This document shows, in pieces, positions 47,291 through 58,597 of a stretch of DNA of 64,000 nucleotides (positions are counted from its first letter, which is position 1; every line of letters starts with the position of its first letter). Below the pieces are notes generated by a model. It had not been told where the DNA came from. It searched no databases and saw only the letters and a list, made by a program, of their open reading frames with translations. The stretch comes from Vandiemenella viatica. Its lineage: Eukaryota > Arthropoda > Insecta > Orthoptera > Morabidae. The position numbers and the translations under genes are program-made. The stretch is taken from contig JARYHS010013630.1 in NCBI GenBank assembly GCA_031002005.1, positions 25,635,112 to 25,699,111 of the forward strand, given 5' to 3'.

Positions 47291-47974
47291 ACCCGCAGCC
47301 AGCTGAGCCAAAGCGGTGGGCTCTGGAGTATTAAGTAGCAAAGACGACTGGAAACTGGTAGTGAGGAAGTGTGAAGGTCAGACCTTTTGCCGACGTTGCA
47401 GCTAGCACTGTGCAGTATACTACGACCGCACGAACACGTCAACGGGAAGTCCGTTCACAAGTCTCTACGGTACATCTGGTGCAATGTCGGTGCCTCGTGT
47501 TCCAAGAAAAATACGTCAGTAGTTAATAAACAGGATACAGCTGTGTTTCGCTTTGTCGGATCAAACGATGCCGATATCAACAATTGATGTAGGTCGCGGC
47601 TGTGATTGCTACTGCTTACAGATCAGGGCAGACGCTACGTTACGACGAGAAGAAGGGAAAAGCCAGTATCGCGGTTTGTTTCCGCTAATTCAAGTCCCAT
47701 TGTAAATGCAGAATGATGAAATTCAGATCAGCAGTCACAGCATAGCATCGGCGACAGAGGTTCACCTCGCCTCGCCAACACGTTTATTGCTCACTGTTTG
47801 ACAGGAAGAAGGCAGCTTGACCGATAAATCAACTTTCCAGTTGGTAATCGTCGATGATAGCAGAACCCCAGAAACCCCAGACAAGGGATCCTCGCGTTAA
47901 CCACCCCGTTGGCAAAGTTGACTACGTCACTGTGACGGTGTCCGGCGCTGACACGGCGTCAGCTGGTTCGAGTG

Positions 47975-48195
47975 CTCGAGGTGGGAAAATTTTCAATAGG
48001 ACGTGACCGGCAGGGTAGGAGAGGCGGTGGTGCGCAATCCCTAATTACCAGATTGGGCGGCTTAAATCCCAAACCTCTCCGCAGTGCGATCGGAGTGAGA
48101 CATACAACATTGTTGATGGTGATTCGTCCGTCGGAATGGGACGTTAAAGTTGAGGACCTATTTGTCTTCCGGAAGAGTGGGCCTGCATGCGCCGG
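47975..48195 (+). repeat. Unclassified interspersed repeat C, copy 2 (inverted relative to copy 1)
   Basis: It contains CTAATTACCAGATTGGGCGG, CCAAACCTCTCCGCAGTGCG, GGAATGGGACGTTAAAG and GTCTTCCGGAAGA. Similarity to copy 1 is clear, but the spacing between shared blocks varies. Confidence 0.72.
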
Positions 48196-48315
48196 TACCT
48201 CTCATCCACAAAACAAACAACACTGAACACGCTGTCACAGTCGTTCACGCTTACAATAACACTGGAACACTGTCGCACTGCGAAAGGCGTTGCTTTGGAG
48301 GGGTAAACGTCCCCC

Positions 48316-48413
48316 ATGATCGAGCGTGGTGGGTGAGCGGTTAGCGCTCTGGCCTCGCATTCGGGAGGATGGCGTTCGAATCCCCGTCCGGGCATCCTGA
48401 TTTGGGTGTTCGA
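48316..48413 (+). repeat. Family-A SINE, 5' half only
   Basis: This is the best-preserved head: GAGCGTGGTGGGTGAGCGGT, then TAGCGCTCTGGCCTCGCATT and B box GTTCGAATCCCCGTCC. The body stops after CCTGATTTGGG. It could be mistaken for a tRNA gene, but it lacks a foldable acceptor stem. Confidence 0.83.
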
Positions 48414-49181
48414 CGGTTTACTTGCGTCCCTTTTATTCATAACACAGAATCGGTGTAAGCAGTTCATCTGATCTCGAAGACATGCAATGACTAGATGACT
48501 AGATGGCTAGATGACTGGAAGAATGCAGCTGTGTCCAGTTTGTAAAGGGCAGGGGTAGGATTCGGATGGGGCACAAACCCGATGGATTCAACTTGCCAGC
48601 AAGGCATATTGTATGCTGGTGGTGGTTTGCATGAAGCTATGGAGTGTATGATTTGCGTTCTGCGGTGAAATTGAACCGGTCTTTGACAAGAGATCAGTTT
48701 TATCAGCTACTTGGTGTATTTTGTATAAATGTAACACTATTATAGAAAAAAAGAGTGAATTCCGTTAGTTGGGAAATATTTCATGTGCATAATGTACTGT
48801 ATGTAGATAATACGCTTAGGCCACAAAAAATTATTTATGAAATACTTTTCTTATTGGCGTTTAATATGTAAAAAGGTTTCTTTTAATAATTTGTTTATAT
48901 ATATTTAACATAACGGAAGCTATCTCCTATATATTATGGTATTAATTTTTTTGATAATTGATCAATTTCATGCGAAATATTGACCATTCTTTTTACAGCT
49001 TCATCCTAAGAATTGAGCCCGTGACGGCCTCTATCTTGCAAAATGGCGAATGTGTCTATCATAGGGCCTACAAGTGAGATCGCTTTGCTTAGCTTAGCTC
49101 CTCATAGGCCCTGATGACGACAGGAAGTTCAAGCATGACAATGCAACTGTCCCAGGTCAGATTGTAGCTTTTTTTTTCTTA

Positions 49182-49378
49182 GGGCTTTACACTTCGTCGA
49201 CATCGTGATCATTAGAAGTAGCGAAGGACTGTCGACAAGGAACGGGAGGAATTCGGCCATGGCATTTTGAAGGAACCGTCCCAGCATTGGCCTGGGATCA
49301 TTTCGGGAGATCGTGGGACACCGAAATCTACGTGGCTGGATTCCGATACGAACCAGTGTCCTCCCGAACGCGAGCCCA
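49182..49378 (-). repeat. tRNA-derived SINE, family A, diverged
   Basis: The minus strand shows GGGCTCGCGTTCGGGAGGAC, a changed B box, the body GGTTCCTTCAAAATGCCATG and the tail ACGATGTCGACGAAGTG. Confidence 0.8.
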
Positions 49379-49419
49379 TCTGGATGACCATATATGAATC
49401 TGTAAAGAATATTTGGTTT

Positions 49420-50292
49420 ACAACATGCGTTCAAAAAGTTTCAAGACTTTACTTTTTTCCAGAATTGGGTGGAAGGGGGGGGGGGTGCGGCGCAGACAGG
49501 ATACACTGACAGGGTGAAGTAGAACGCGCTAGCGGCATTTGGCTCTGAGACGCTGGAGTGAGCAGATCGCTACTGGCGCGAGTGTGGTACAGAGACCTAT
49601 GTCAAAATCTCGGAGAGTTGAAAATGCAGCGTCATTTGGAGCGTTGTTATCCGATAAAGTTCTGTGCAAAACTTAACAAAACCGCTACAGAGACTTTTGG
49701 TATGTTTCAAGAGGCCTATAAAGAAGCAGCCATGTCATGAGCAATGGTTTTCAGGTGATACAGGAGGTTCGAAGATGTCCGCACTGGGAGACCTTCATCA
49801 AGTCAAAATCATGAAAAATGGTGGAATTGCGTGAATCTGTCAAAACTGACCGTCGTCTTAGAGTTAGATTACTTCCCGATGAACGTGGATTAAAGGATCG
49901 AGTTGGCCGCGTCCTCCCGGAGATCAAAGACAATTGGGTACTTCACCGTGACAATTCGCCCTCTCACACGTCGCTCGCCGTCGGCGAAGTTTCGGCCAAG
50001 ATCAAAGTTGCGATACTACCGCAGCCACCCTATAGCCCCGACCTAACTCCCAGCTACTTCTTTTCGTTCCCCCGAATCAAGAGAGACCTGAAATGGAAGC
50101 AATTCGACACTATTCCAGCGGTCCAGGCAGCTTCGTCAAGGTCCCTTGACAGCATTCCACGCGAAGAGTTCCAGGGAGCCTATGAACAATGCACAAGCGT
50201 CATATTTCAAAGATTTTTAGTTCGCTGTACAAAAATGTAGAGTAACTTTTTTTGTTCTGAGACCAGTCTTGAAACTTCGTTAGCGCACCCTT
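49420..50292 (+). mobile_element. Second mariner element, degraded and shortened
   Basis: Inverted ends share AAGTTTCAAGACT (left about 49437, right inverted about 50263), with a looser outer match TGCG. The interior carries the mariner helix-turn-helix and the last part of the catalytic domain. A TA duplication could not be confirmed. Confidence 0.8.
49621..50240 (+). pseudogene. Mariner transposase remnant
   Basis: The first part (from 49621) reads IKFCAKLNKTATETFGMFQE, then VFR-YRRFEDVRTGRPSSS, the mariner DNA-binding region, and is broken by stops near 49738-49758. From 49818 another frame reads NWVLHRDNSPSHTSLAVGEV, with a catalytic Asp, and LPQPPYSPDLTPSYFFSFPR. The residue after Pro-Ser in that motif is Tyr where family members have Asp, so the third catalytic residue is lost. 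The middle of the protein is missing. Confidence 0.88.
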
Positions 50293-50299
50293 CATAATG

Positions 50300-51768
50300 G
50301 CCTTAGCAGTTTGCGAGCGACACTCAGCATTTAGCACAGTGGCGAGACAGTGCACACCCTGCTGGGAGACGAGTGGCTCCTGTCGCGTGTATGTGCTAAG
50401 GAGAGGAGACCCTACACGTTATTAGAAGCGTTTGCGTTTCCCATGTGTTTTGGCGTTTCTTGTCGCTGCTTGTTCATACCCGAGTAGGTTGTGACGTCGA
50501 ACCGACGGATTTTTTGCAAAAAATGGCGCAGATCTGTTTATAAAAATACCATTAATCCCATGCGTGATTTTTCCAACTTCAACCGTCCTCTCCCCCCCCC
50601 TTCAAAACAGAATTCAGTCTTTTGGTGGAATGTTGAAATTAAATCCTCAGCTAAGTCTATGTACAAAATAACAAATAGCTCATTAATGTGGTTTGTTTAA
50701 AATTTAGGAATACAATCATCTTGATTTTTTTTCCTTCTCGATAACTGATACAAAAATATTGTCAATGTGGGAATTGAGCAGTCTCAGATACTGGTAGCCC
50801 CTGAAGCTGCCACTACCAAAGCGACTGTTGTGCGCGATGGGTTGCGATCCGTGCGTGCAGGCGCTGCGGTGAGGTAACCTGTGCCCCCGCCGACTGGCCG
50901 GCGACACGCGTAAATAATAAACACACTACGTGATTATACTACGTCAGAAGTAGGCGAAACATCCTGTCCACTGACACATTATTCATCGCTGTGGGCTTCG
51001 TTTTGGTTAGAGAGACATGTGTATTGAAAAACAGACGTACGTCTGTCAGAAGTTCTTTTTTTGAAATTTACTCCTCCCAACAGTTCTTAGGGTTTTATCC
51101 ACTGCTTATAGTAATCTTGAAGATCGACGATGTACGCAACATTAGAATACATTCTTCTTTATGTAATTTACCTCGTGATGAAAACCTTTTGACAGTAAAC
51201 ATTAATTTTTATGCAATAGTTCCGAGTTCCGAGTTTCGTTAGATTTTCTTTTACTTTTTATACCGGCCACTGAAGCGACATGAAAAAAGGTAGAATTTTA
51301 TGTTTTGAATTATTGTAGACTAGAGGTTCCCAAAGTTTTTCTCACCATGTCCCCCTTCTGTCAAAATAAAGTTCCAACCCACCCTCCAGCCACAATTTTA
51401 TTATTACAGGGTTCTCAGTACGACTGCGTTGGGCTGGGATATCGTACTCAAAAGCGACGAAGCTACCTCACTCCCCGCTGATCTCTTCTGGCGTCTTCGC
51501 CCCCCCCTATACTCTAGACTGTGTTGCCTACGATTAAGGTACAAAATATTGACGGCAAGCGGAAATGTGCTGGCAGAGAGAAACATTTTCACACGGTTTA
51601 CCGAGGTCTTCTACTGTTACGCTTCCCTTTGTGAAATAGAATGTGTTAAAGTGATAGATTGCTGTTGCCTACCGATATTCTCCAGTGATGATGAGAGTTC
51701 ACTGCTGTAGTACCTATGTGAATGTAGCATGTACAGTATATCTAATATGTGTGCTCTGTTTGTTGCAG
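50300..51768. other. End of the long intron, possible hAT terminus
   Basis: AGAGGTTCCCAAAGTTTTTC near 51321 resembles the end of a hAT element. A partner end was not found. Otherwise nothing classifiable before the nemo acceptor. Confidence 0.45.
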
Positions 51769-51824
51769 GTCCTGTCCGCGTTGGACATCCTCCAGCCGCC
51801 TCACCTGGATTTCTTCCAGGAAAT
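51769..51824 (+). CDS. nmo: Internal exon of nemo / Nemo-like kinase, ending in a U12-type donor
   Basis: This 56-bp exon follows the 20665-20794 exon in phase: it opens with GTC for Val after the HEN of the previous exon. It encodes VLSALDILQPPHLDFFQE plus two bases (AT) of the next codon. This is the beta-4/beta-5 region of the kinase N-lobe and is highly diagnostic for NLK. The acceptor is TTTGTTGCAG. The donor is AAAT/GTATCCTTTT, a perfect match to the U12-type consensus rather than the usual GTRAGT. The codon interrupted is the Ile of the family's E-I-Y-V stretch. Reading on past the donor reaches a stop within about 10 codons, so splicing is needed. I could not find the following exon before the end of the window. 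Confidence 0.95.
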
Positions 51825-51834
51825 GTATCCTTTT
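51825..51834 (+). promoter_or_regulatory. nmo: U12-type 5' splice site (GTATCCTTTT)
   Basis: The bases directly after the exon match the minor-spliceosome donor consensus RTATCCTTT at every position. No competing GT that keeps the kinase frame is present nearby. The matching branch-point motif (TCCTTAAC-like, within about 20 bases of the acceptor) should precede the next exon; neither was recognised in this window, so the intron would be at least 12 kb. Confidence 0.85.
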
Positions 51835-52414
51835 CTCACGGCAGCGCGATGACTCTAGTCTAAGTAATGTAACTGTCTCTGTACCTGCAGTTAAACTATC
51901 ACAACTGTCACGTAAAAATGTAGGCCAGTTCTATGGTCCTAATAAACTGGATTAAATAAACCTGACCGTTCATTTAGCTGTGTGCAGGTGTCATATAAAT
52001 GAGACCACGGGATGGATTGTATTTATTTAATCTCATTTTTCCCCTATCTTTTCGTCTTCTCATATGAGCCAAGAGAGTTGTTTATGATCATGCGGAAGGA
52101 CGTCTCACTACCATCTTTCCAGCTAAACTGAAAATCTTATTTCAGTTTATTTTTAGATTTTTTTTGGTTGGATCTGTGGTTTAGTTTTCTATCATGAAAT
52201 GTATTCTTGCTGCTGCACCTATTATTAAACGATTAGCTGAATATTAATAAAAAAAAACCTAACCCTGCCGACACGTGATATAAACTTTCCAGTTTTGATC
52301 TTCTATAGAATATAATTAATTTTAATCCACTGTTGTTGCAGGCAATGTTTCCGCAGTTGCTTAATTAATTACCAGTTGAAAGATAACGCCAATACAACTG
52401 TTTAATTTATTTAT

Positions 52415-52475
52415 TGTTGCGCCTTACGCGTTTCACCTCTCATTGAGGCATCATCAGCCACGAATCTGTGTTACA
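52415..52475 (-). ncRNA. Hammerhead-like motif, left arm of second foldback (weak stem I)
   Basis: On the minus strand the core reads CTGATGA, a stem II with CCTC/GAGG, then GAAACGCGTA. Here A-C/G-T forms the minimal helix III and cleavage would follow GTA. The bases that should form stem I (GTGG before the core, AGGCGC after the site) no longer pair well, so activity is doubtful. Confidence 0.6.
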
Positions 52476-52768
52476 GTTTTTATATACAGTTTTATATACA
52501 TTTTTATCCTATTATTACGTAATTGTGAACATGAGATACTTTTATAGCTGATATTTATTTACTGTTTACATTTGTTAATATGGTATGACAAAGCACAATA
52601 TTGTAAAAATAATACAAGCAAAACATGTTTTGGATAAGAAAACGGACATGCGCAGCTGCATACCATATTAACAAATGTAAATAGTAAATAAATATCAGCT
52701 ATAAAAATATCTCTTGTTCACAATTCCGTAATAATAGGATAAAAATGTATATAAAAATTGTAACGCAG

Positions 52769-52815
52769 GTTCGTCGCTGATGCCTCAATGAGAGGTGAAA
52801 CACGTACGACGCAAC
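52769..52815 (+). ncRNA. Hammerhead-like motif, right arm of second foldback (core deletion)
   Basis: Stem I is well kept: GTCG before the core pairs with CGAC after the predicted site, and an outer GTT pairs with AAC. GAAAC and the stem II bases CCTC/GAGG are also present. The core reads CTGATGCC where the left-arm copy has CTGATGATGCC. About three bases including conserved core residues are lost, so this copy should be inactive. Confidence 0.6.
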
Positions 52816-53868
52816 AATAAATAAATTAAACAGCTGCATTTTTTTAATTTATTTATTTGACCTTAGGTCTTGAATAGACCATACAGTCAGCCTGGTAAAG
52901 TTACAAGGTAATAATATTAATAGTATGTAAAAATGTATGCAGATATATAGATACATTAAATATGTAGGTCACTGTCTTTAATATAATCCTTGTTGGTGTT
53001 ATCTTTCAACTGGTAAATAATGAATTTTGTTCGAGTGACCAATGACCACGTATGCAAGTTAGCAAGCAGAAACTCCGTCAGCTTAAACGAAAGCACGGAT
53101 CGCCGCGCCTGTAAAATTCTGTTCATTTTCATAGGCGCCTCAAGGTCACCCTGTTTCATACCTACATGCGATGACACAATGGTGTATGCGTACCAGTTTA
53201 TTTTTTGGGGTAACTATGTTCTTACCTCCGCCCGTCATTCGAGCTAGTGCTCATATCGATAGATATCTTGTTTGATATACTTTTTGAGGCCCATTCGATT
53301 CCTATCCAGGACTAATATACCCTAAGTTTCCACTCTGATACACTATCCCAATGTCCACTATCATTCCCATTATTCCTCATTCCCTGATAGCGTCCAAGCT
53401 GTTTTTCGCCCCCCCCCCCCCTCCCTTCCCCGTCTTTCCGTTATCCTTCTTTCAAGTTCTAACTTCTGTTCCTTCTATCTTCAACGGCTTTGTACCAGCA
53501 ACGTCTCATAACCCCGCCCTCTCATAACCCAGTCTTCTTTCTTTACACCTCCAAACTTTATTTTCCCCCCTTTCGCTTCAATTTTAGTACATGTTGCCAC
53601 AATACCAAGACCCGCTTACCTCTCTTAGCTATGTAGGTCTGTTTTGCCACTAGTATCTGGTTTACCATTTCGTCATCCTGTGACACTTTTCACACTCAAA
53701 CAGTACAGTTTCCTCTTTGACCAAGCTTCTACAAACCGCACACCAATCTTGTTAACCTGAAAGGTGCAAGTTTCGCCTTATAATTCCTATATCCACTAAG
53801 AACATACAATGACTCATACAAACCCATTGTTGTTACATCTTTACTTCACATATCTTAGTTTCTTCGCG

Positions 53869-53872
<4 letters not shown>

Positions 53873-53899
<27 letters not shown>
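53873..53899. repeat. ATT microsatellite
   Basis: About nine ATT trinucleotides. Confidence 0.95.
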
Positions 53900-53900
<1 letters not shown>

Positions 53901-53984
53901 TCCGCGATTCACTATAAGTGTGTGGCGGAGGGTGCATAGCACCTATCGAGAAGGGTTATGGTTTGGAAGGGTTATAAGGGATAT

Positions 53985-54085
53985 GGCAGGAGGCGCCCAT
54001 GGGCTATTGTGAGGAACCATCCCCGCATTCGCGTGGAGTGATCTGGGAAAACCATGGAAAACCCAGATCAGGATGGCTGGAGTGC
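53985..54085 (-). repeat. Family-A SINE fragment
   Basis: Only the middle of the repeat remains (AACCATCCCCGCATTCGCGT and GGAAAACCATGGAAAACCC on the plus strand). It follows a segment with GTGTGGCGGAGGGTGCATAG, which I recognise as a common arthropod repeat but cannot classify. Confidence 0.65.
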
Positions 54086-54962
54086 TTTATCGAAAGCTAC
54101 TCCTGTCGGATTTTAAGTTTAAGTTTACTCGCCCGGTAAATCCTTTCTATTCCATTCCCTAATCGCTCGTGGGAAAAATGAGCACAGAAATGAATCGGCG
54201 TTTGTGGGTTCTTACTCACCTTTCTTACTACACGGCTACTTCCCTCGCTCCTTTCTTGAATAAACGTCTGCATACATTCTCTTGCAAATGAAATCGGCTG
54301 TCAGGTCGCGGAGTTGGATAACGGGAGGTGCTCATGAGATTACCTTGAACCGTAAATTGAAGAACTGAGATTTTTTTAATGACCCTGCGCTGCGCCATCG
54401 GCAACGTACACAAATATTATTAAGACCTCGTGTCGCAAGGAGTATTGTAACTGACCTCCCGCATTTCATCCGATGGCCCCGTTAGGCAGCTTGGCAGTGG
54501 GACATTTACACTTGACAGACATGCTTGTATACCTTCGAGTAAAACGCACTCGCGGGTAGGGAAGCAGCTGGTGATAAGTACGTGTCATATCAGTAGCCAG
54601 GCGAATGTCATGAGCAGCCTACATTGCGTCTGATACCTCTGACCTTACTGTGATTGTTCTAACTCACTTGCGCCATATTATTGTTCTTTACGTGTAAAAC
54701 TAGGCACCAGAAATTCTTAATACAAAAACGGCCAGAGATTGCATCCAACACCCAAGATAAACAATAGTTATCCTACAGAAATTTCTAACAACATAAGGCA
54801 AATTATTTTTTGTTAGTGTTCGTTTTTTCTACACTAAAAAAAGTTAACGTCTTCACGAAACTAAATTTTCTTCACGCCTGGGAATTGTGAACGTGCCTTC
54901 ACGAAATATGAAAGTAAATTTATAGTAACAATTCAAATTTTTTGCGTTGCTCTTAGTTGTTA

Positions 54963-55259
54963 GGGGGGGGGGGTGGGCGTCCTTTAATTACGTGAGGTGT
55001 TTTTCCGGAATTCCGGACCCCCCTCCCTTTTGTGAGATTTGGTCGGACCCCCTCTAAGATGACGTAAGATTTTGACGGGACCCCCCTCTCTGCTAATCAG
55101 TCCCTCCTAAAGTCGAAATCCATGTCATTTGTACAGCTCTATTGTCCTTCAAGAATTTCAAAACCTCGCGTGAGATTTCCGTTGACCCCCCCCTCCCATT
55201 TGGTGAGATTTGGCTGGATCCCCCCCCCATTTCAACTTACGTAATTAATGAACGACCCA
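54963..55259. mobile_element. Harbinger-like MITE, TTACGTGAG subfamily, copy 6
   Basis: The left end is a G run then GGGCGTCCTTTAATTACG and the right end is ACGTAATTAATGAACGACCC. TTA flanks both sides (54960-54962, 55260-55262). Confidence 0.83.
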
Positions 55260-56219
55260 TTAGAGGAATTTCTATGGAATTTTTTTTTCTTCTTTTATGC
55301 CTCGTGGTTAATTCGCCGTTAAACTGTAGGTCCCAGAGGAAAGGAACTGGCCTTCCTACCTCTGACACAATGGCTTAGTATGCCTCCTTCCGGAGTTGTG
55401 GACAAAGTTAACATTTAATATATATTAGACTACACCTAGATTCACGCGGACAAATACTAGTACCTAGATTGTTTTATATTATTACCACATTCGCATTTCT
55501 TTTACGCCTACTAATATTTAAAACCTTACAATGCTTATCGCCTTCTTGTTTTGTTGTAACGTATGTGATCGTTACATATATATTTATCATGAATTTCGAA
55601 TATGCCAAAGTAAAAACAGACGTTCAATACAGTTCGAAAACTGTAGTTTGGATACTAAACTTGTATTTGGTTTTATAGAGCTTCGAGAGGCTTTTTATAT
55701 GAATGCTAGAACTAAATTTGTTGTGCCGAGTGGTAAATTGTTGGTGGCTGCCGGCACTTGTTCAGGAGGTGTGGGGGAGGAAGTGAAATGTCATTTCGAT
55801 TTGTGGGCTTCATCTCTGATCAGACACTAGTTTACCTGCCGCATTTGAGCCAGAGTCCTTAAGTCCCCATGTCTTTTGAAGTCCCTATTGGGGCAGATAT
55901 TTAATCCATTGTTCATTGTGATTGTATACGCTTTGGCAAGGGAGCATAACACGAGATCGTCGGACAGTGAACACCCAGTTTGTGGCCAGACAACCGCCGC
56001 TTGTCGCCCAGTGGGAACTGCCGGTGCCGCTGCTGTTGGCTCATATTGCGTCAACACGTCTCCTCGGCTTACCAAATTGTTCTATTCCACACGGCCTCCG
56101 CAGCCACTAAGCCGTTCCCTGTGAAGGCTATCCTTGAGGAACACGGTCATGTACGACTTGTACTGTATTGATCCGTCCAGAATAAAGTCTCCACTGTGGC
56201 TCATAAATAGTCACAATAT

Positions 56220-57100
56220 GGTTTCCCAAACTTTTCTTCGCCTGTTACTCGGCTATTTTTAGGATTCATTTCCGTGACCTGTTAAAAACTTGTATACTAT
56301 TTAGAGATTTGTAGGTGAAATAAAACATTATTTGGATATCTTTATAATTTTCATTTACTTTAGTAATTACTTTTAAGTCTTATACGAAATTATTACAAAA
56401 GTAATCGAAAAACTCAAATTGAAATAAGATCTAACTTTCAATGAGAAATGTGAAGCTGTTTCTTGCTAACTGAAAACTTTAGTTTTGGAGTAAAAGAAGA
56501 TACCTTAATTCTTTGGTTCTGTTCGACTTCGTCAGTTTTTATTTTTTATTATTATATGGAAAACAAGTGTTGCAAATCCGACATCACACTTACAGGTTGT
56601 TACGAAAGCAATCGGAAATTTAACAGATATTTTTATTTTTTTTCAAACTGGATACTCCTGATGACACAAAAATCAATCGGTGGTATTCTGTCGTTTGTTT
56701 TTAAGTCAGGGGTGGCCAACCCATATGATCTTGCGGGCCACTTTGGAAGTGCATCATAACTCCGCGGGCCGCATATAAAATTATATATCCCCATAAGAGA
56801 CATTTTTTTGGAGTGAAAAATTGAAACATGAGTTATGTGTTTAATATTATTCTTACATTTAAACATAGATAATATAATAACAATGATTCTAAACGCACAT
56901 TGTAAAGAAATATATAACACTAAAAATAAAATATTAAAAATATTTTGTAAAAGTGTGATGAATCTCGCGGGCCGGAAAAATATTCTAGGCGGGCCGCGTG
57001 TTGGCCACCCCTGTTTTAAGTGATGTCAGAAGGCGATTCAGTTATAGACTCAACATTTGAATCCTGTACTTCGGTCTCAGATTCCAGGTTAAATGTAAAT
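56220..57100. mobile_element. Second copy of the hAT relic family, with nested hAT MITE
   Basis: The segment begins TTTCCCAAACTTTTCTTCG. It shares GGCTATTTTTAGGATT-, GTGAAGCTGTTTCTTGCTAA- and AGACTCAACAT-type stretches in the same order with 6808-7716. The MITE at 56707-57013 interrupts it. Ends and target duplication could not be fixed. Confidence 0.65.
56707..57013. mobile_element. hAT MITE, CAGGGGTGGCCAACCC family, copy 1
   Basis: Ends CAGGGGTGGCCAACCC and GTTGGCCACCCCTG are inverted repeats. TTTTAAGT is duplicated at 56699-56706 and 57014-57021. A second inner pair of GCGGGCC motifs is present, and there is no coding capacity. The termini and 8-bp duplication identify a non-autonomous hAT. 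Confidence 0.93.
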
Positions 57101-58597
57101 GCACTGTTTATATATTCTTTTTCGCTGTTGTCTGGGGGGGGGGGGGAGATAATGTCTCCACATTAGTTTTCAGCCTAGCAAATTTTCCTTGATATATTCC
57201 GAGGTGAATGCGAGGCAATTTATTTCAGTGACTGTACCGAGTAGCGTGTTTTAGACAGTGTCTGGAAACGGCTAGATTTATATCGATAATGTTTCGAGGG
57301 ACCCTCGGGATTGCGACATTTTGATGTGGCTGCAAGCACTAGATTTTATCATTTTACAACGGCATGATGCGATATCGTTTTACAATGTTTTTACTTTATT
57401 TTCTCACATCTTAAAGCAATAAAGCCCTCAAATTTCGGTATATCATTGCGAGTCTAAAACAGAATCAAGGGTTGCGATGTGTGTCCGGAGATAACGTATT
57501 ACTACCAGTTCTTCTCTACAAATATTTATTTTAAAGTTAATTCGAGAACAGTAGTTTCTGGTGATAAAAAATAAAACCATGATCCGAAGGTTGGTTGGAT
57601 CATTCGGAAGAAGGTATACTAAGCCATTGTGACAGAGGCGGGAGGAGAGAGCCTTTCCTCTGAGACCTACGGTCTAAAGTAGAAACTGAACCGCGGAACG
57701 TCCTGCCCATTACAAATTCGTTATTTGTCGTGCTATGACGAGTTATTGAGGCAACAAGAAGTTCTTACCAAGGAGAACAATTACGACGCGCTCGTGCCCG
57801 TCAATCGTGAGTGACTCTGTTGGTTTGCCGGCCAATAAGGTGGAAATAAGGTTGTGGTCTTGGCAACCAAATCAGCCTGCAGCTAGGAGCGGAAAGAGAA
57901 GCCGCCTCTTTGTGACACAGTGGCTGTAAGTGGAGCATAACGAGCTGCGATTGGACACAGCCTCGAGGATGAGTAGGCCGGTGCCCTCCTCCGAGAGGAC
58001 CCACTGTCGCCTTTGACAGTACGTCACACATTTACCTCCTACGCAGATGTAATTAATTTTCGTGTTTTTCCTGCTGTCGCTGCTTTTCTGAGTTGCCAAC
58101 GTTTTAATCCCCACCTGGGATGTTCGGAGCTGCTTCCGCCTGCTGAATATGTCGCAAAAGGTTTTTCGTAGTTTGTTAGCGGAGGTGGATTTGTTTTGTT
58201 TCTGTGCAGAGAGTGTATGTTGCTCCAAAGATGGTACGAATGAGTTTTGCCTTCTATGTCAATGCGACCTTGTTTTGTTCAGGCTTCGTATTTATCCACA
58301 AGCGCACATTTCCACAACTCTCTCGGTCTGTACTTCCCATCTTCGTTAAAATATTGGGAGGGTGTTAAAATACTTCAACGAATTCCGTAGTTTTACGTTC
58401 TAAAAAGCCCTTTTATTGTTCCAGGATTTTGTTACTCTGCTACTGAATCTGACGGTCATTACTCATAAATAGTGCTCCACCACGGCTAATAAAATCTTGC
58501 AGTCATTGCGTTGAGGACAAATATGAGAATAAGTGATCAGTCTCTTACCTTGAACAATATCTACATTTTTGACTTTTCTGTATCGTAACGGTGTCTA
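57100..58597. other. Unclassified DNA, no gene recognised
   Basis: Frames at 57801-58349 lack family motifs; the region is less AT-rich than its surroundings. Confidence 0.55.

Larger units (their letters stand above)
20795..51768 (+). other. nmo: Long nemo intron (30,974 bp), U2-type, packed with mobile elements
   Basis: The intron runs from GTGAGT at 20795 to TTGTTGCAG ending at 51768 and is phase 0. It contains nearly every class of insect transposon described in the other entries, in both orientations. No other exon with recognisable host homology was seen inside it. Joining the flanking exons across this interval gives the uninterrupted kinase residues FFKHEN then VLSALD, as expected for NLK. 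Confidence 0.9.
52365..53022. mobile_element. Foldback remnant of a second Penelope-type repeat, interrupted
   Basis: The left arm (about 52365-52610) is an inverted copy of the right arm, which is split into about 52655-52836 and 52990-53022. The outermost segment AGTTGAAAGATAAC near 52371 reappears inverted as GTTATCTTTCAACT near 53000. The central loop is only about 50 bp, and no coding sequence remains. About 150 bp of unrelated DNA interrupts the right arm. Both arms carry hammerhead-like motifs, which ties it to Penelope-type terminal repeats. It is a different family from 12799-15752. Confidence 0.75.

Noticed and set aside
48316..48413. Possible tRNA gene (good A and B boxes)
   Set aside because: The acceptor stem does not pair, and the same head occurs about ten times fused to one 3' body, which marks it as a SINE.
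55827..56171. Overlapping frames on both strands
   Set aside because: Several frames are open because the segment is GC-richer; none has a family signature or splice context.
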